Below are positions 1 to 8,354 of a stretch of DNA of 64,000 nt, piece by piece. The notes under the pieces are model-generated. The model was not told the DNA's origin, searched no databases, and saw only the letters and a program-made list of their open reading frames with translations. The position numbers and the translations under genes are program-made. The DNA is from Pseudomonas sp. 6D_7.1_Bac1. Its GTDB lineage: Bacteria; Pseudomonadota; Gammaproteobacteria; Pseudomonadales; Pseudomonadaceae. Within the stretch, counting starts at the first letter, position 1; each line of letters starts with the position of its first letter. The stretch is from positions 124,001 to 188,000 of the forward strand of contig NZ_JANLNW010000051.1 of the NCBI RefSeq assembly GCF_025465945.1, written 5' to 3'.

Positions 1-1019
1 TCCGCTGGCTGGAAAACATCCTGACCCAGCGCTCCAGCCTGATGATCATCATCTCCCACGACCGTCACTTCCTGAACAGCGTCTGCACCCACATGGCGGA
101 CCTGGACTACGGCGAGCTGCGCCTGTTCCCGGGCAACTATGACGAGTACATGACCGTGGCGACCCAGTCCCGCGAGCAGTTGCTGTCGGACAACGCCAAG
201 AAGAAAGCGCAGATCTCCGAGCTGCAATCCTTCGTCAGCCGCTTCTCGGCCAACGCCTCGAAAGCCAAGCAGGCCACTTCCCGCGCCAAGCAGATCGACA
301 AGATCCAGCTGGCCGAAGTCAAGCCGTCGAGCCGCGTCAGCCCGTTCATCCGCTTCGACCAGACCAAAAAGCTCCATCGCCAGGCAGTGATTGTCGAGCG
401 TATGGCCAAGGGCTTTGACGGCAAGACCCTGTTCAAGGACTTCAGCTTCACCGTTGAAGCCGGCGAGCGCGTGGCGATCATCGGTCCGAACGGGATCGGC
501 AAGACCACCCTGTTGCGCACCCTGGTCAACGAACTGACTCCGGACGCAGGTACCGTCAAGTGGACCGAAGCGGCCGAACTGGGCTACTACGCCCAGGATC
601 ACGCGTCGGACTTCGAAGACGAATCCAACCTGTTCGACTGGATGGGCCGCTGGACCAAGGAAGGCGAGCAAGTGGTTCGCGGCACCCTGGGCCGCATGCT
701 GTTCTCCAACGACGAGATCCTCAAGTCGGTCAAGGTGATCTCCGGTGGTGAGCAAGGCCGTATGTTGTTCGGCAAGCTGATCCTGCAAAAGCCGAACGTG
801 CTGATCATGGACGAACCGACCAACCACTTGGACATGGAATCCATCGAAGCGCTGAACCTGGCGCTGGAAAACTACCCGGGAACGCTGATCTTCGTCAGCC
901 ACGACCGTGAGTTCGTATCGTCCCTGGCTACTCGAATCATCGAGCTGAGCCCAAGCGGCGTGATCGACTTCAGCGGCACCTACGATGACTACCTGCGTAG
1001 CCAGGGCGTAGTGTTCTAA
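1..1019 (+). CDS. ABC-F family ATPase (YbiT-like), 3' part
   Basis: The gene is cut by the left window edge: the frame is already open at base 3, and the ATG at 42 lies inside the first ATPase domain. What remains is the end of NBD1 (SHDR H-loop near 54-66), the linker, and a full NBD2 with Walker [10 protein letters not shown] (about 481-510), signature SGGEQGRM (about 740-765), Walker B/D-loop [11 protein letters not shown] (about 800-835) and a second SHDRE near 897. Tandem ATPase domains with no membrane segments define the ABC-F group, which acts on ribosomes (translation factors or antibiotic target protection). The overall sequence resembles YbiT. A terminator follows directly. The exact ABC-F subgroup is less certain than the family. 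Confidence 0.9.
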   Translation, partial: RWLENILTQRSSLMIIISHDRHFLNSVCTHMADLDYGELRLFPGNYDEYMTVATQSREQLLSDNAKKKAQISELQSFVSRFSANASKAKQATSRAKQIDKIQLAEVKPSSRVSPFIRFDQTKKLHRQAVIVERMAKGFDGKTLFKDFSFTVEAGERVAIIGPNGIGKTTLLRTLVNELTPDAGTVKWTEAAELGYYAQDHASDFEDESNLFDWMGRWTKEGEQVVRGTLGRMLFSNDEILKSVKVISGGEQGRMLFGKLILQKPNVLIMDEPTNHLDMESIEALNLALENYPGTLIFVSHDREFVSSLATRIIELSPSGVIDFSGTYDDYLRSQGVVF

Positions 1020-1054
1020 AAGCAGCCTTAAGCTTTCAGCTGCATGCTCCAAGT

Positions 1055-1083
1055 AAAAGCCCCGTCCATGTGACGGGGCTTTT
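1055..1083 (+). terminator. Rho-independent terminator after the ABC-F gene
   Basis: A 9-bp GC-rich stem (AGCCCCGTC / GACGGGGCT) with a 5-nt loop is flanked by A and T runs. It lies between the end of the ABC-F gene and the convergent end of pssA, so it can serve both strands. Confidence 0.85.
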
Positions 1084-1093
1084 GCGTTTTCGG

Positions 1094-2437
1094 TTACAAG
1101 ATGCGATAGAGCAAACTCTCGATCCGCACCCGACTGACCCGACGCAGAAACTTGCTCACCGCCGGTGGGTACTCCAGCAAGGTTTCCAGTTGCTGATAGC
1201 GCTCAATGCGGCTGGTGTTGCGCATGATCTGCGCCAATTCGCTGCGCCGGGGTTCCTGCAATTCACCTTTGGGATCATCGATCAGCAAAGCGTTCTCCAG
1301 GTCCAGGCGGAACGCACGCGGGTTGAGGTTGTTGCCGGTCAACAAGGTGTAGCGCTCGTCGATCCACATGCCTTTGAGGTGATAGGTGTTGTCACCGTCG
1401 CGCCACAGATGCAGGTTCAACTGACCGCTGTCGATCACCCGCTGGTGGCGCTTGGCAAAGCGTCGCAGGCTGATTTCGTAGAGATACGGTAACGCTGCGA
1501 TCACCTTGAACGGCTCGCTCGGCGGGATATAGAAGTCGTTGGCGGTCTTGTCGCCGACAATGATGTCGATCCTCACCCCGCGTGCCAGTGCACGGTTGAT
1601 CTCACGGGTTACCGGCAATGGCAGGTTGAAATACGGCGTGCAGATGGTCAGCTGATGGTGAGCGCTGGCAATCAGTTCACAGATGACCCGGCTCAACACA
1701 TTATTTTTACCGACCCCGAGCAGCGGGCTCACTGACAGACCGCCCTTGACCAGCGTTCCCGCCGTAGTGTCGTACGTCGCGTGCTTGAGGCGGCTGCGCA
1801 GGTCGCCGATATCGTTGCGCAGGCTGCGCGTGGTCGGCAGGTTCGGTGTGTCGAGACGGTGCACGGCTTTGGAAGCGATCAACCCGTGCTGCACCAGGTG
1901 TTGCATGGAGTCGGCCAGTGCGCGGTTGTGCAGCAGGTGATAACGATCGAAACGGTATTTGTCGAATTTGTGCAGATAGACGTTGTTCAGGCTGGCGCCG
2001 CTGTAAATCACACTGTCATCGATCACGAAGCCTTTCAAGTGCAACACACCGAACAGCTCGCGAGTCTGCACCGGCACGCCATACACCGGCACTTCGCTGG
2101 CGTGTTCGCGGGTCTGTTGCTGATACCACGCCGAGTTGCCAGGCTGCTTGCCGGCGCCGATCAAACCGCGCTGCGCCCGCAGCCAGTCAACCACGACCAC
2201 CACGTCCAGTTCCGGGCGCGCCGCTTTAGCGGCGTGCAAGGCATCGAGGATTTCCTGGCCCGCTTCGTCGTGTTGCAGATAGAGCGCGACGATATAGATG
2301 CGCTGGGTCGCCTGAGCGATCTTCTCCAACAGGCAACGACGAAACTCGGCGGCGCCAGAAAGGATGGAGACCGCATCGGCGGTCAGCGGAAAACTGCGCA
2401 GCTTGGGCAGTAGAGAGCGTTTGAAAAGCGACGGCAT
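1094..2437 (-). CDS. pssA: CDP-diacylglycerol--serine O-phosphatidyltransferase (PssA)
   Basis: This type I phosphatidylserine synthase makes phosphatidylserine from CDP-diacylglycerol and L-serine, the first step to phosphatidylethanolamine. It is 447 aa, close to the E. coli enzyme (about 450). It belongs to the phospholipase D superfamily. The two catalytic HxK motifs are visible as HLKGFVIDD near residue 133 and HLKGMWIDE near residue 353, the latter followed by LTGNNLNPRAF. No signal peptide or membrane helix is seen, as expected for a peripheral enzyme that associates with membranes and ribosomes. It is transcribed alone and converges on the ABC-F gene. Confidence 0.93.
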   Translation of the reverse strand: MPSLFKRSLLPKLRSFPLTADAVSILSGAAEFRRCLLEKIAQATQRIYIVALYLQHDEAGQEILDALHAAKAARPELDVVVVVDWLRAQRGLIGAGKQPGNSAWYQQQTREHASEVPVYGVPVQTRELFGVLHLKGFVIDDSVIYSGASLNNVYLHKFDKYRFDRYHLLHNRALADSMQHLVQHGLIASKAVHRLDTPNLPTTRSLRNDIGDLRSRLKHATYDTTAGTLVKGGLSVSPLLGVGKNNVLSRVICELIASAHHQLTICTPYFNLPLPVTREINRALARGVRIDIIVGDKTANDFYIPPSEPFKVIAALPYLYEISLRRFAKRHQRVIDSGQLNLHLWRDGDNTYHLKGMWIDERYTLLTGNNLNPRAFRLDLENALLIDDPKGELQEPRRSELAQIMRNTSRIERYQQLETLLEYPPAVSKFLRRVSRVRIESLLYRIL

Positions 2438-2484
2438 AGGGCTCGCAAAAGGGTCGAATCCGAAGAACCCGAGAGCTTACACCA

Positions 2485-2510
2485 TGTGTGGCGAGGGGGC
2501 TTGCCCCCCG
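2485..2510. repeat. Single REP element
   Basis: Reads GTGGCGAGGGGGCTTGCCCC-type sequence, a short hairpin (GGGGGC TT GCCCCC) typical of Pseudomonas REP sequences. A close relative lies at 24799-24827. Confidence 0.8.
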
Positions 2511-2574
2511 TGGACTGCATAGCTGCCGAAAATGCCGAGAATGTGGTTTCTGATTTACCGCTCACTATTCTTTT

Positions 2575-2625
2575 GGACCCGCTTCACGGCCGAACGCGGC
2601 CTCGCGGGCTCGGCAGCTGCTACGG
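2575..2625. repeat. Half copy of the CAGCTGC-ended inverted repeat family
   Basis: Carries only the right arm (CGGCCGAACGCGGCCTCGC...GCTCGGCAGCTGCTACGG) of the ~145-bp palindromic repeat found complete at 3386, 24613, 35313, 59200 and 63197. The left arm is missing. Confidence 0.75.
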
Positions 2626-2816
2626 GTGTTTATGCTTGACGTCACAACCTCAGTCGCGGGCTACAGCGCCTTGCGTTGCGGCCTACACTTGCGCCAGAAT
2701 CCGCCGGCTTGTGCGTCTTGGGCCTGACCCCTATTGTTTCCGTGTCGCTGTCACTTCAGCGGCACGGGCTTGGCGGCCCGGTATTGAATGCGTGCAACAA
2801 CGCCCCACAACATGAT

Positions 2817-2945
2817 TGACGGCACTTTTGGGTGCCTGCTCTCCTGTGTCATGGCGGGTTGCCCAAGGATCCCTTCGGGGATGCCGGCATTTTTACGCTT
2901 TGAGCCGGTCCGCCAAACTTGTGTAACCCGCCACCCAATCTGCTT
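2817..2945 (+). ncRNA. Structured leader RNA upstream of DUF6124 (C4-antisense-like candidate)
   Basis: Several nested pairings can be read. GGCAC/GTGCC closes a hairpin at 2821-2836. ATCCC-TTCG-GGGAT forms a UUCG-tetraloop stem at 2869-2882. GGCGGGTT (2853-2860) is complementary to AACCCGCC (2935-2942). From memory, this layout and sequence are common just before DUF6124 genes in Pseudomonas and resemble the C4 antisense RNA family, but I cannot run a covariance search. The strand is assigned from the downstream gene. Confidence 0.5.
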
Positions 2946-2989
2946 GGCGGCAGACGGTGGTAACTCACAATGACAAAGCGAGGTTCACC

Positions 2990-3364
2990 ATGTTCAAAGC
3001 CACCCCCAATCCCCCCGAAACCGATCCGGTTTCCCCCTACGCCTCCCTCGATTCAAAAGAACTCCACGCCGCCGCGCACCGTGCGCTCGATCACTACCTG
3101 GTGCTACCTGAGACCAAGGCATTGCTAGCCGACCGACGCCCCGGCTGCATTTTCGTCATCGCCCCCGACGTCGACAGCGAAACCCTGCTGGCCCACGCCT
3201 GCGAAACCCTCGCCTCGGCCAATGTCATGGCCAGCGATCTGGCTTTCGACCTCGAAGGCCCCAAGCGCAATACCGCACTGGCGATTCAGCAGATGATCTC
3301 GCTGGCTGAACTGGCGGTGAATCGCGCACTGGATCACCTCGACCCACCGGACTCGCCGGAGTAG
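2990..3364 (+). CDS. DUF6124 family protein
   Basis: A 124-aa protein of unknown function starting MFKATPNPPETDPVSPY, the conserved opening of a Pseudomonas family now called DUF6124. The ATG at 2990 is preferred over an upstream one at 2957 because it has a GAGG ribosome site 8-10 bases before it and matches family starts. No signal peptide or membrane segment is present. The C-terminal half (about 70-120) is predicted helical, with the family-typical region EGPKRNTALAIQQMI. It is preceded by a candidate structured RNA. No function should be assigned. Confidence 0.85.
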   Translation: MFKATPNPPETDPVSPYASLDSKELHAAAHRALDHYLVLPETKALLADRRPGCIFVIAPDVDSETLLAHACETLASANVMASDLAFDLEGPKRNTALAIQQMISLAELAVNRALDHLDPPDSPE

Positions 3365-3385
3365 CAGACAAGCGCCAGGCCCCCC

Positions 3386-3530
3386 GTAGCAGCCGTCGAG
3401 CCAGCGAGGCTGCGTTCGAGGACGCAGTCCTCGCCAATCCTGTGCACGCGGTTTACCTGAAAGAACGCGCTGCCTGAATTTACGACCGCTTCGCGGCCGA
3501 ACGCAGCCTCGCGGGCTCGGCAGCTGCTAC
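3386..3530. repeat. ~145-bp inverted repeat, CAGCTGC family
   Basis: Bounded by GTAGCAGC at the left and CAGCTGCTAC at the right. The inner arms (GAGGCTGCGTTCGAGGACG / CGGCCGAACGCAGCCTC) are also inverted, so the whole unit folds into a long imperfect hairpin. Four other complete copies occur in the window, always between genes. Confidence 0.85.
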
Positions 3531-3565
3531 GGGCCGGACTCGCCGCAGTAGCGGACCAACGCGCT

Positions 3566-3593
3566 GATCGTTCCCATGCGCGTGGGAACGATC
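3566..3593. terminator. Hairpin GATCGTTCCCA...TGGGAACGATC
   Basis: A perfect 11-bp inverted repeat with a 6-nt loop and no clear U-run. It may be a terminator or a small dispersed repeat. A degenerate relative (GATCGTTCCCC...GGCAACGATC) occurs just after copD near 18070. Confidence 0.5.
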
Positions 3594-3686
3594 ATGTCAG
3601 GTATTAGAGCGGTCGCAGGGGGCGGCGGTTATGGGTAAGATGGCGCCCTGCCTTAACCTCTCTGCCCCGCCGAATAAGTCGACCTC

Positions 3687-4466
3687 ATGCCTTTCGAACT
3701 CAGCGTAGACCTCACCACTCTGGCCATTTTGGCCATCGTCGCGTTCATTGCCGGTTTCATCGATGCCATTGCCGGCGGTGGCGGTCTGCTGACCACCCCG
3801 GCGCTGCTCACCGCCGGCCTGCCGCCGCATCTGGTGCTGGGCACTAACAAGCTCAGCTCGACCTTCGGCTCTGCCACCGCCAGTTTCACCTTCTACCGAC
3901 GCAAGCTGTTCCACCCCAAGCAGTGGATGCACGCGATTATCGGGACCCTGGTGGGTGCACTCACCGGCGCGATCGTTGCGCACTACCTGCCGGCTGAATG
4001 GCTGAACAAGATGCTCCCGGTGATCGTCTTCGCCTGTGGCGTGTATCTGCTGTTTGGCGGCACACCGAAAGCACCGCTGGACAGCGACGCACCGATCAAG
4101 AAGAAGTGGCAGTCGAGTCAGGGTTTCAGTCTGGGCTTCTACGACGGCGTGGCCGGTCCCGGCACTGGGGCGTTCTGGACCGTCAGCAGCCTGCTGCTCT
4201 ACCCCATCGATCTGGTCAAGGCCAGCGGCGTTGCGCGCAGCATGAACTTCGTCAGCAACATCGCAGCGCTGTCGGTGTTCATGTTTTCCGGGCAAGTGGA
4301 CTGGATCATCGGCCTGAGCATGGGCCTGTCGGTGATGGTCGGCGCGTTCTTTGGTGCACGCACCGCCATCAGCGGTGGGGCGAAGTTCATTCGCCCGGTG
4401 TTCATCACCGTGGTGCTGGGCTTGACTGTGCGTCTAGCCTGGCAACACTGGTTCAGCGTGGCCTAA
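3687..4466 (+). CDS. TSUP family membrane permease (TauE/SafE type)
   Basis: A 259-aa inner-membrane protein with about eight hydrophobic segments arranged as two repeats. The family motif [22 protein letters not shown] occupies residues ~18-38, followed by [11 protein letters not shown]. Family members export sulfite, sulfoacetate or related organosulfur and carboxylic anions; the substrate here cannot be read from sequence. It resembles the YfcA branch. Its end overlaps the end of convergent nudC by 33 bases. A second, different TSUP gene lies at 21000-21800 in a sulfide locus. Confidence 0.88.
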   Translation: MPFELSVDLTTLAILAIVAFIAGFIDAIAGGGGLLTTPALLTAGLPPHLVLGTNKLSSTFGSATASFTFYRRKLFHPKQWMHAIIGTLVGALTGAIVAHYLPAEWLNKMLPVIVFACGVYLLFGGTPKAPLDSDAPIKKKWQSSQGFSLGFYDGVAGPGTGAFWTVSSLLLYPIDLVKASGVARSMNFVSNIAALSVFMFSGQVDWIIGLSMGLSVMVGAFFGARTAISGGAKFIRPVFITVVLGLTVRLAWQHWFSVA

Positions 4467-5264
4467 GCGCCGCGCTACATAGACGTCGATCAGGTAGCGG
4501 GCAATCGAGCGCGACGCCGGCAACGGCGGCAGCGCATGGATGTTGAACCACTGGGCGTCTTCAATCTCATCGACTTGCGGCACGATCTCGCCGCCGGCGT
4601 ACTCGGCATGAAAGCCGAGCATCATTGAATGCGGGAACGGCCAGCACTGGCTGCCCAGGTACTGGATGTTCCTGACCTCGATCTGCACCTCTTCGCGCAC
4701 TTCACGAATCAGGCAATCCTCGGCCGACTCGCCGGGCTCGGCAAAGCCTGCCAGGGTGCTGTAGACACCGGCGACAAAGCGCGGCGAGCGTGCCAGCAGG
4801 ACTTCGTCGCCACGGGTGATCAACACGATCATGCTCGGCGAAATCCGTGGGTAGCTGCGCAAATCACAAGGTTCGCAGTACATCGCCCGCTCACGCGGCA
4901 GCTGCGTCATGCGCTGGCCACAGTTGCCACAAAACCGGTGTTCGCGCGCCCAGGTGCCGATTTGCGCGGCATACCCCAGCACCTTGTAGAGCGTGTGATC
5001 GCCCTCGAGCATGAACGCTCGCAGGCCTTTCCAGTTGCAGCCCGACACCTCGCTGGACGCCTTGAGCTCCAGCAAATACACCGGCTCGCCATCCAGGTAA
5101 CCGATGCCGTGCTCAGCGAGAATCGACAGGTCCTGACGTTTCAACCATTCCCGTGGAAACAGCGCGCCATTGTCGTCAAACAAAAAACCTTCAGGGCTGC
5201 GGGCCACGGCCCAGCCACCCGTCAGGTCGGTGTCGAGTACTGCAGTGGTCCAGCGTGAGTTCAT
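4434..5264 (-). CDS. nudC: NADH pyrophosphatase NudC (RNA de-NADding Nudix hydrolase)
   Basis: A 276-aa Nudix enzyme that cleaves NAD(H) to NMN(H) and AMP and, as known for the family, removes NAD caps from RNA. The zinc ribbon is visible as FCGNCGQ...YCEPCD (about residues 110-132). It is followed by [13 protein letters not shown] and the Nudix box [21 protein letters not shown], which keeps the G-x5-E-x7-REVxEE pattern. The QSWPFPxS motif of the NudC subfamily is present as SQCWPFPHS. The length matches the family. It is followed downstream only by the convergent TSUP gene. Confidence 0.93.
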   Translation of the reverse strand: MNSRWTTAVLDTDLTGGWAVARSPEGFLFDDNGALFPREWLKRQDLSILAEHGIGYLDGEPVYLLELKASSEVSGCNWKGLRAFMLEGDHTLYKVLGYAAQIGTWAREHRFCGNCGQRMTQLPRERAMYCEPCDLRSYPRISPSMIVLITRGDEVLLARSPRFVAGVYSTLAGFAEPGESAEDCLIREVREEVQIEVRNIQYLGSQCWPFPHSMMLGFHAEYAGGEIVPQVDEIEDAQWFNIHALPPLPASRSIARYLIDVYVARRLGHAEPVLPG

Positions 5265-5270
5265 GTGTGC

Positions 5271-6083
5271 TCAGTCCAGAAATTCGGGTTTCTGCTTGCT
5301 CATCGATGCCGCCATGGCGACCCGCAGGTCGGTGGATTGCAGCATCGCGGCGTTCCAGGTTGCGATGTATTCCAGGCCATCGTTGATGCTGTGATCGCGC
5401 ATGTAGCTGATCATCTCTTTGGTCCCGGCAATCGCGATCGGCGATTTTGCCGCAATTTCACGGGCAATGCCCATCACCCCATCCAGCAGGCTGGCCGTGT
5501 CCGGATAGATACGGTTGACCAGGCCAATGCTACGCGCTTCCTCGGCGCCAAAGGTGCGACCAGTGTATGCCAGTTCGCGCAGCATGCCGTCACCGATGAT
5601 CCGCGGCAAGCGCTGTAAGGTGCCAACGTCGGCGGCCATGCCCATGTCGATTTCCTTGATCGAGAATTGCGCGTCTTCAGCGGCATAACGCATGTCGCAG
5701 GCGGAAATCAGGTCGATGGCGCCGCCCAGGCAATAGCCCTGAATCGCCGCCAGCACCGGTTTGCGACAGTTGTCGACCGCGTTGAACGAAGCTTGCAACG
5801 CCAGGATCTTGCGCCGTAGCAGACGCGCATTGCGGCCCACGTCCTTGCCCATTTCATTGGCCACCGAAGCCAGCATCATCAAATCGATGCCCGAAGAGAA
5901 ATGCTTGCCGGCACCGCTGATCACCACTGCGCGAACTTCATCGGTATCGTCGATCCACTGGAAGATTTCGATGATTTCAGTCCAGAACACCGCGTTCATC
6001 GCATTGATCTTTTCCGGGCGGTTGATCTGCACATGGGCGATGTTGTCGGTCAGTTCGACACGAAAGGCTTGGTATTCGGACAT
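5271..6083 (-). CDS. Delta(3,5)-Delta(2,4)-dienoyl-CoA isomerase-like crotonase
   Basis: A 270-aa member of the enoyl-CoA hydratase/isomerase family. The oxyanion-hole segments SGIDLMML (about 67-74) and GYCLGGAIDLISACD (about 115-130) are clear. The stretch KEIDMGMAADVGTLQRLPR matches the ECH1-type isomerase, in which acidic residues in this region are catalytic, so the role is probably beta-oxidation of odd-position unsaturated fatty acids. The gene ends 6 bases from the nudC start on the same strand, so the two may be co-transcribed. The subfamily call rests on that motif; the superfamily call is secure. Confidence 0.85.
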   Translation of the reverse strand: MSEYQAFRVELTDNIAHVQINRPEKINAMNAVFWTEIIEIFQWIDDTDEVRAVVISGAGKHFSSGIDLMMLASVANEMGKDVGRNARLLRRKILALQASFNAVDNCRKPVLAAIQGYCLGGAIDLISACDMRYAAEDAQFSIKEIDMGMAADVGTLQRLPRIIGDGMLRELAYTGRTFGAEEARSIGLVNRIYPDTASLLDGVMGIAREIAAKSPIAIAGTKEMISYMRDHSINDGLEYIATWNAAMLQSTDLRVAMAASMSKQKPEFLD

Positions 6084-6263
6084 GGCAGTGATCCTTGCTG
6101 GCGCTGTAAATGAGGCCAGAACTATAACAAGTCATCACGCGTGGCTGTAAGGCAGTGCATCGGCCAAAAGCGGGACTGAACGTTCGCAGTCCACGCTGGC
6201 GTCTACACTGGCAGGGTCAGGCCTTTACTCAAACAACGTAGACGATCAAAAAAGGTTGTCGTC

Positions 6264-7124
6264 ATGACACTGCCCTATGATCCAGGCCGCAGAGCGCTCT
6301 ACAAACCCGAAGAGCGAGCAAGCATTTTTACTTCGCCCGCCGTAGATGACCTGCAACTGTGCACCGAAGCCTCCCGATTGGCGTACGTGCGTTTCGAGCA
6401 ATCGACGGCAGCGCGCGCAAGGCTGTCGAACGCACTGGCGCTGGCCGGGTTCAGTCATGGACTTGAGCACTTTATCGATGTCCCCACCGACGGTGCCGGC
6501 TACGGCGTCATGAGCGATCCCAAGGGCACCGCATTGGTGGTGTTTCGGGGCACTCAACCGGATCACTTGCTGGATCTGGTTACCAATATTCAGTTTCTCC
6601 TTGAACGCTGGGATCTGTGCAACGGTCGCGGTCACGTCCACCATGGATTCAAGATGACCGCATTAGGTCTCTGGGAGCCGGTATCGACATGGCTTGCCGG
6701 ACCAGCCAGCTCCCGCAGCCGCCTGATCATTTGCGGCCACAGCCTGGGCGCGGCAATCGCCACGCTGCTGGCCAAACCGGCGAATGCCGACCTGCTGGTG
6801 ACCCTCGGTTCCCCCAAGGTCGGTGACACGACCTTCGTTGCCAGTTTCACCGAACTGCAAAGCATCCGGATCGTTGACTGCTGCGACCTGGTAACCACCG
6901 TACCGCCTGATTTTCTCGGCTATCAGCACACTGGACAACTGCACTACATTGACTTCAATGGTCTTGTTCACCCGACGCCCGGCCAGCCGTTCATGGATCA
7001 GGACCAGCAACTGGGCGAGCAGTATTACAACGCCCACTACAAGACACCGCCAGGAAACGGCAACGTCATAAACCGGCGCCTGGCTGACCATGCGCCGTTC
7101 AATTATGTCCGGGCGTTCTGGTAA
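6264..7124 (+). CDS. Class 3 lipase family protein
   Basis: A 286-aa alpha/beta hydrolase of the fungal-type lipase (class 3) family. The nucleophile elbow GHSLGAAIATLLA is at about residues 157-169 (Ser in GHSLG). It is preceded by ALVVFRGTQPDHLLD, the family's oxyanion-loop region, and followed by VTLGSPKVGD, the other diagnostic motif. The catalytic Asp is probably in the RIVDCCDLVTTVPP segment, with a C-terminal His in LADHAP. No signal peptide is seen, so it is probably not exported by Sec. An AAAGG site precedes the ATG. Confidence 0.85.
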   Translation: MTLPYDPGRRALYKPEERASIFTSPAVDDLQLCTEASRLAYVRFEQSTAARARLSNALALAGFSHGLEHFIDVPTDGAGYGVMSDPKGTALVVFRGTQPDHLLDLVTNIQFLLERWDLCNGRGHVHHGFKMTALGLWEPVSTWLAGPASSRSRLIICGHSLGAAIATLLAKPANADLLVTLGSPKVGDTTFVASFTELQSIRIVDCCDLVTTVPPDFLGYQHTGQLHYIDFNGLVHPTPGQPFMDQDQQLGEQYYNAHYKTPPGNGNVINRRLADHAPFNYVRAFW

Positions 7125-7170
7125 GGCGACTCAAGCCGTCAGGATCGGCCTTGACCCGAGACGCTTTCTT

Positions 7171-8085
7171 TCAGCGGTTGAGCGCGAGTCCCATCGACAG
7201 TAGCTCTTTTCTGAGCAGTGGAGGCTCGACAGCGACCAGCCCTGTCTGACAGTCGACCTGCAATAGACAGCTAAGCTTGTGTTGGCTGACCACAGGTTCG
7301 ACCAGAAAGTAGCTCTTTGCCTCACCGATGCTGATGACGTTGAGTATCCAGTCATCCCCTTGTGCATCGAGCCATCGGCTCATCGCCAGTCGGTGCTGTT
7401 GTACAAGGGCCTCAGCGTTCCAAACCGCCATCTGCGCGAACACCTGGGGCAGATTGCTCTGCGGCCGCATTATTTTCAGGTCCGCGGCCAGGGCCATGGG
7501 CAGGTCAGCTTCAATCGCCGCCTGACATTCGAGAAAGTAACGTTCAGGCCAGTCCGACGCCAACCCTGCGAGCGACCTCAGAACCTCAAAGGCCCTGAGA
7601 TCCTCATCAGTGCTGTACAGCCCGGTGAAACACAGGGTGTTATCCAGAATCGCCGTGGCCAGCAGCGCCGCACTCTGCGCGCAGATGTGAGGCAGCAGGC
7701 CCGAGTTTTCCCAGCGCTTGAAAACCTGAGTCGCTGCCGCACCGATCTGCCGAATGTCAGCATTCGGCCCCAAGGTTTCGGCCCAATAGGCCTCGAAGCC
7801 AGGATGATGATCAATCACCTCCACCACACGATCGAGCTTCACCACCGGGTCGAAGTGGTGATAGTCAGACACGTCCATCACCACAAATTCGTCATCGGGT
7901 CGCGGGGTGTAATCATCAAAGTGTTTGTTCCACCCCAACACCGTTGCCGAAACACTGGCGTTGGGCCGCGCACTGCTCACGGCCCGGGCATCGACACCGG
8001 TGAGATTCAGCCATTCGGCATAAGCGATACAGCACGCATAAGCATCGATATCCAGATAGGCCGAACCGGAGGTCACCACCCTCAT
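7171..8085 (-). CDS. DHH-family phosphoesterase-like protein
   Basis: A 304-aa protein with the DHH-superfamily pattern. It has an N-terminal segment resembling family II pyrophosphatases (SGSAYLDIDAYACCIAYAEWL), an Asp motif VVMDVSDYHHFD near residue 70, and the signature VIDHHPGF near 92. In pyrophosphatases the first motif is GHxxPDxDS; here the first His is replaced, so one metal ligand may be missing and the substrate may differ. Known relatives hydrolyse pyrophosphate, short RNA or cyclic dinucleotides. No neighbour suggests a role. Confidence 0.7.
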   Translation of the reverse strand: MRVVTSGSAYLDIDAYACCIAYAEWLNLTGVDARAVSSARPNASVSATVLGWNKHFDDYTPRPDDEFVVMDVSDYHHFDPVVKLDRVVEVIDHHPGFEAYWAETLGPNADIRQIGAAATQVFKRWENSGLLPHICAQSAALLATAILDNTLCFTGLYSTDEDLRAFEVLRSLAGLASDWPERYFLECQAAIEADLPMALAADLKIMRPQSNLPQVFAQMAVWNAEALVQQHRLAMSRWLDAQGDDWILNVISIGEAKSYFLVEPVVSQHKLSCLLQVDCQTGLVAVEPPLLRKELLSMGLALNR

Positions 8086-8354
8086 GACAGGTCTACCGCC
8101 AGCCTGTGGTGCCGCTCACTTGGGCAAGGCAAGCCCGGGGCGTGCGCGAAACGGTAAATCGACATCACATGTCCTTAACATCCATATCCACATTACGTAA
8201 CAGGGCGTCCACCCTGCTGCAGTTGTTACCTGATACTTCAGGCGGCGCAAAATCTCACAGAGACATGACGAAAATGTGACGAAACGATAGGGGTATTGAA
8301 GTGCCTGTTCGGATGGAGAGGCTTTATGCCCCTCCCCCCACACTCGGCGAGACC

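Larger units (their letters stand above)
2438..2816. other. Intergenic region with REP-type repeats, no gene seen
   Basis: I see no convincing gene here. Open frames on both strands have no recognisable family and no good ribosome site. The stretch holds one single REP (2485-2510) and a half copy of the CAGCTGC-ended repeat (2575-2625). Confidence 0.6.

Noticed and set aside
2486..2973. Small plus-strand frames upstream of DUF6124
   Set aside because: They cross REP repeats and the structured leader, lack ribosome sites and have no family.
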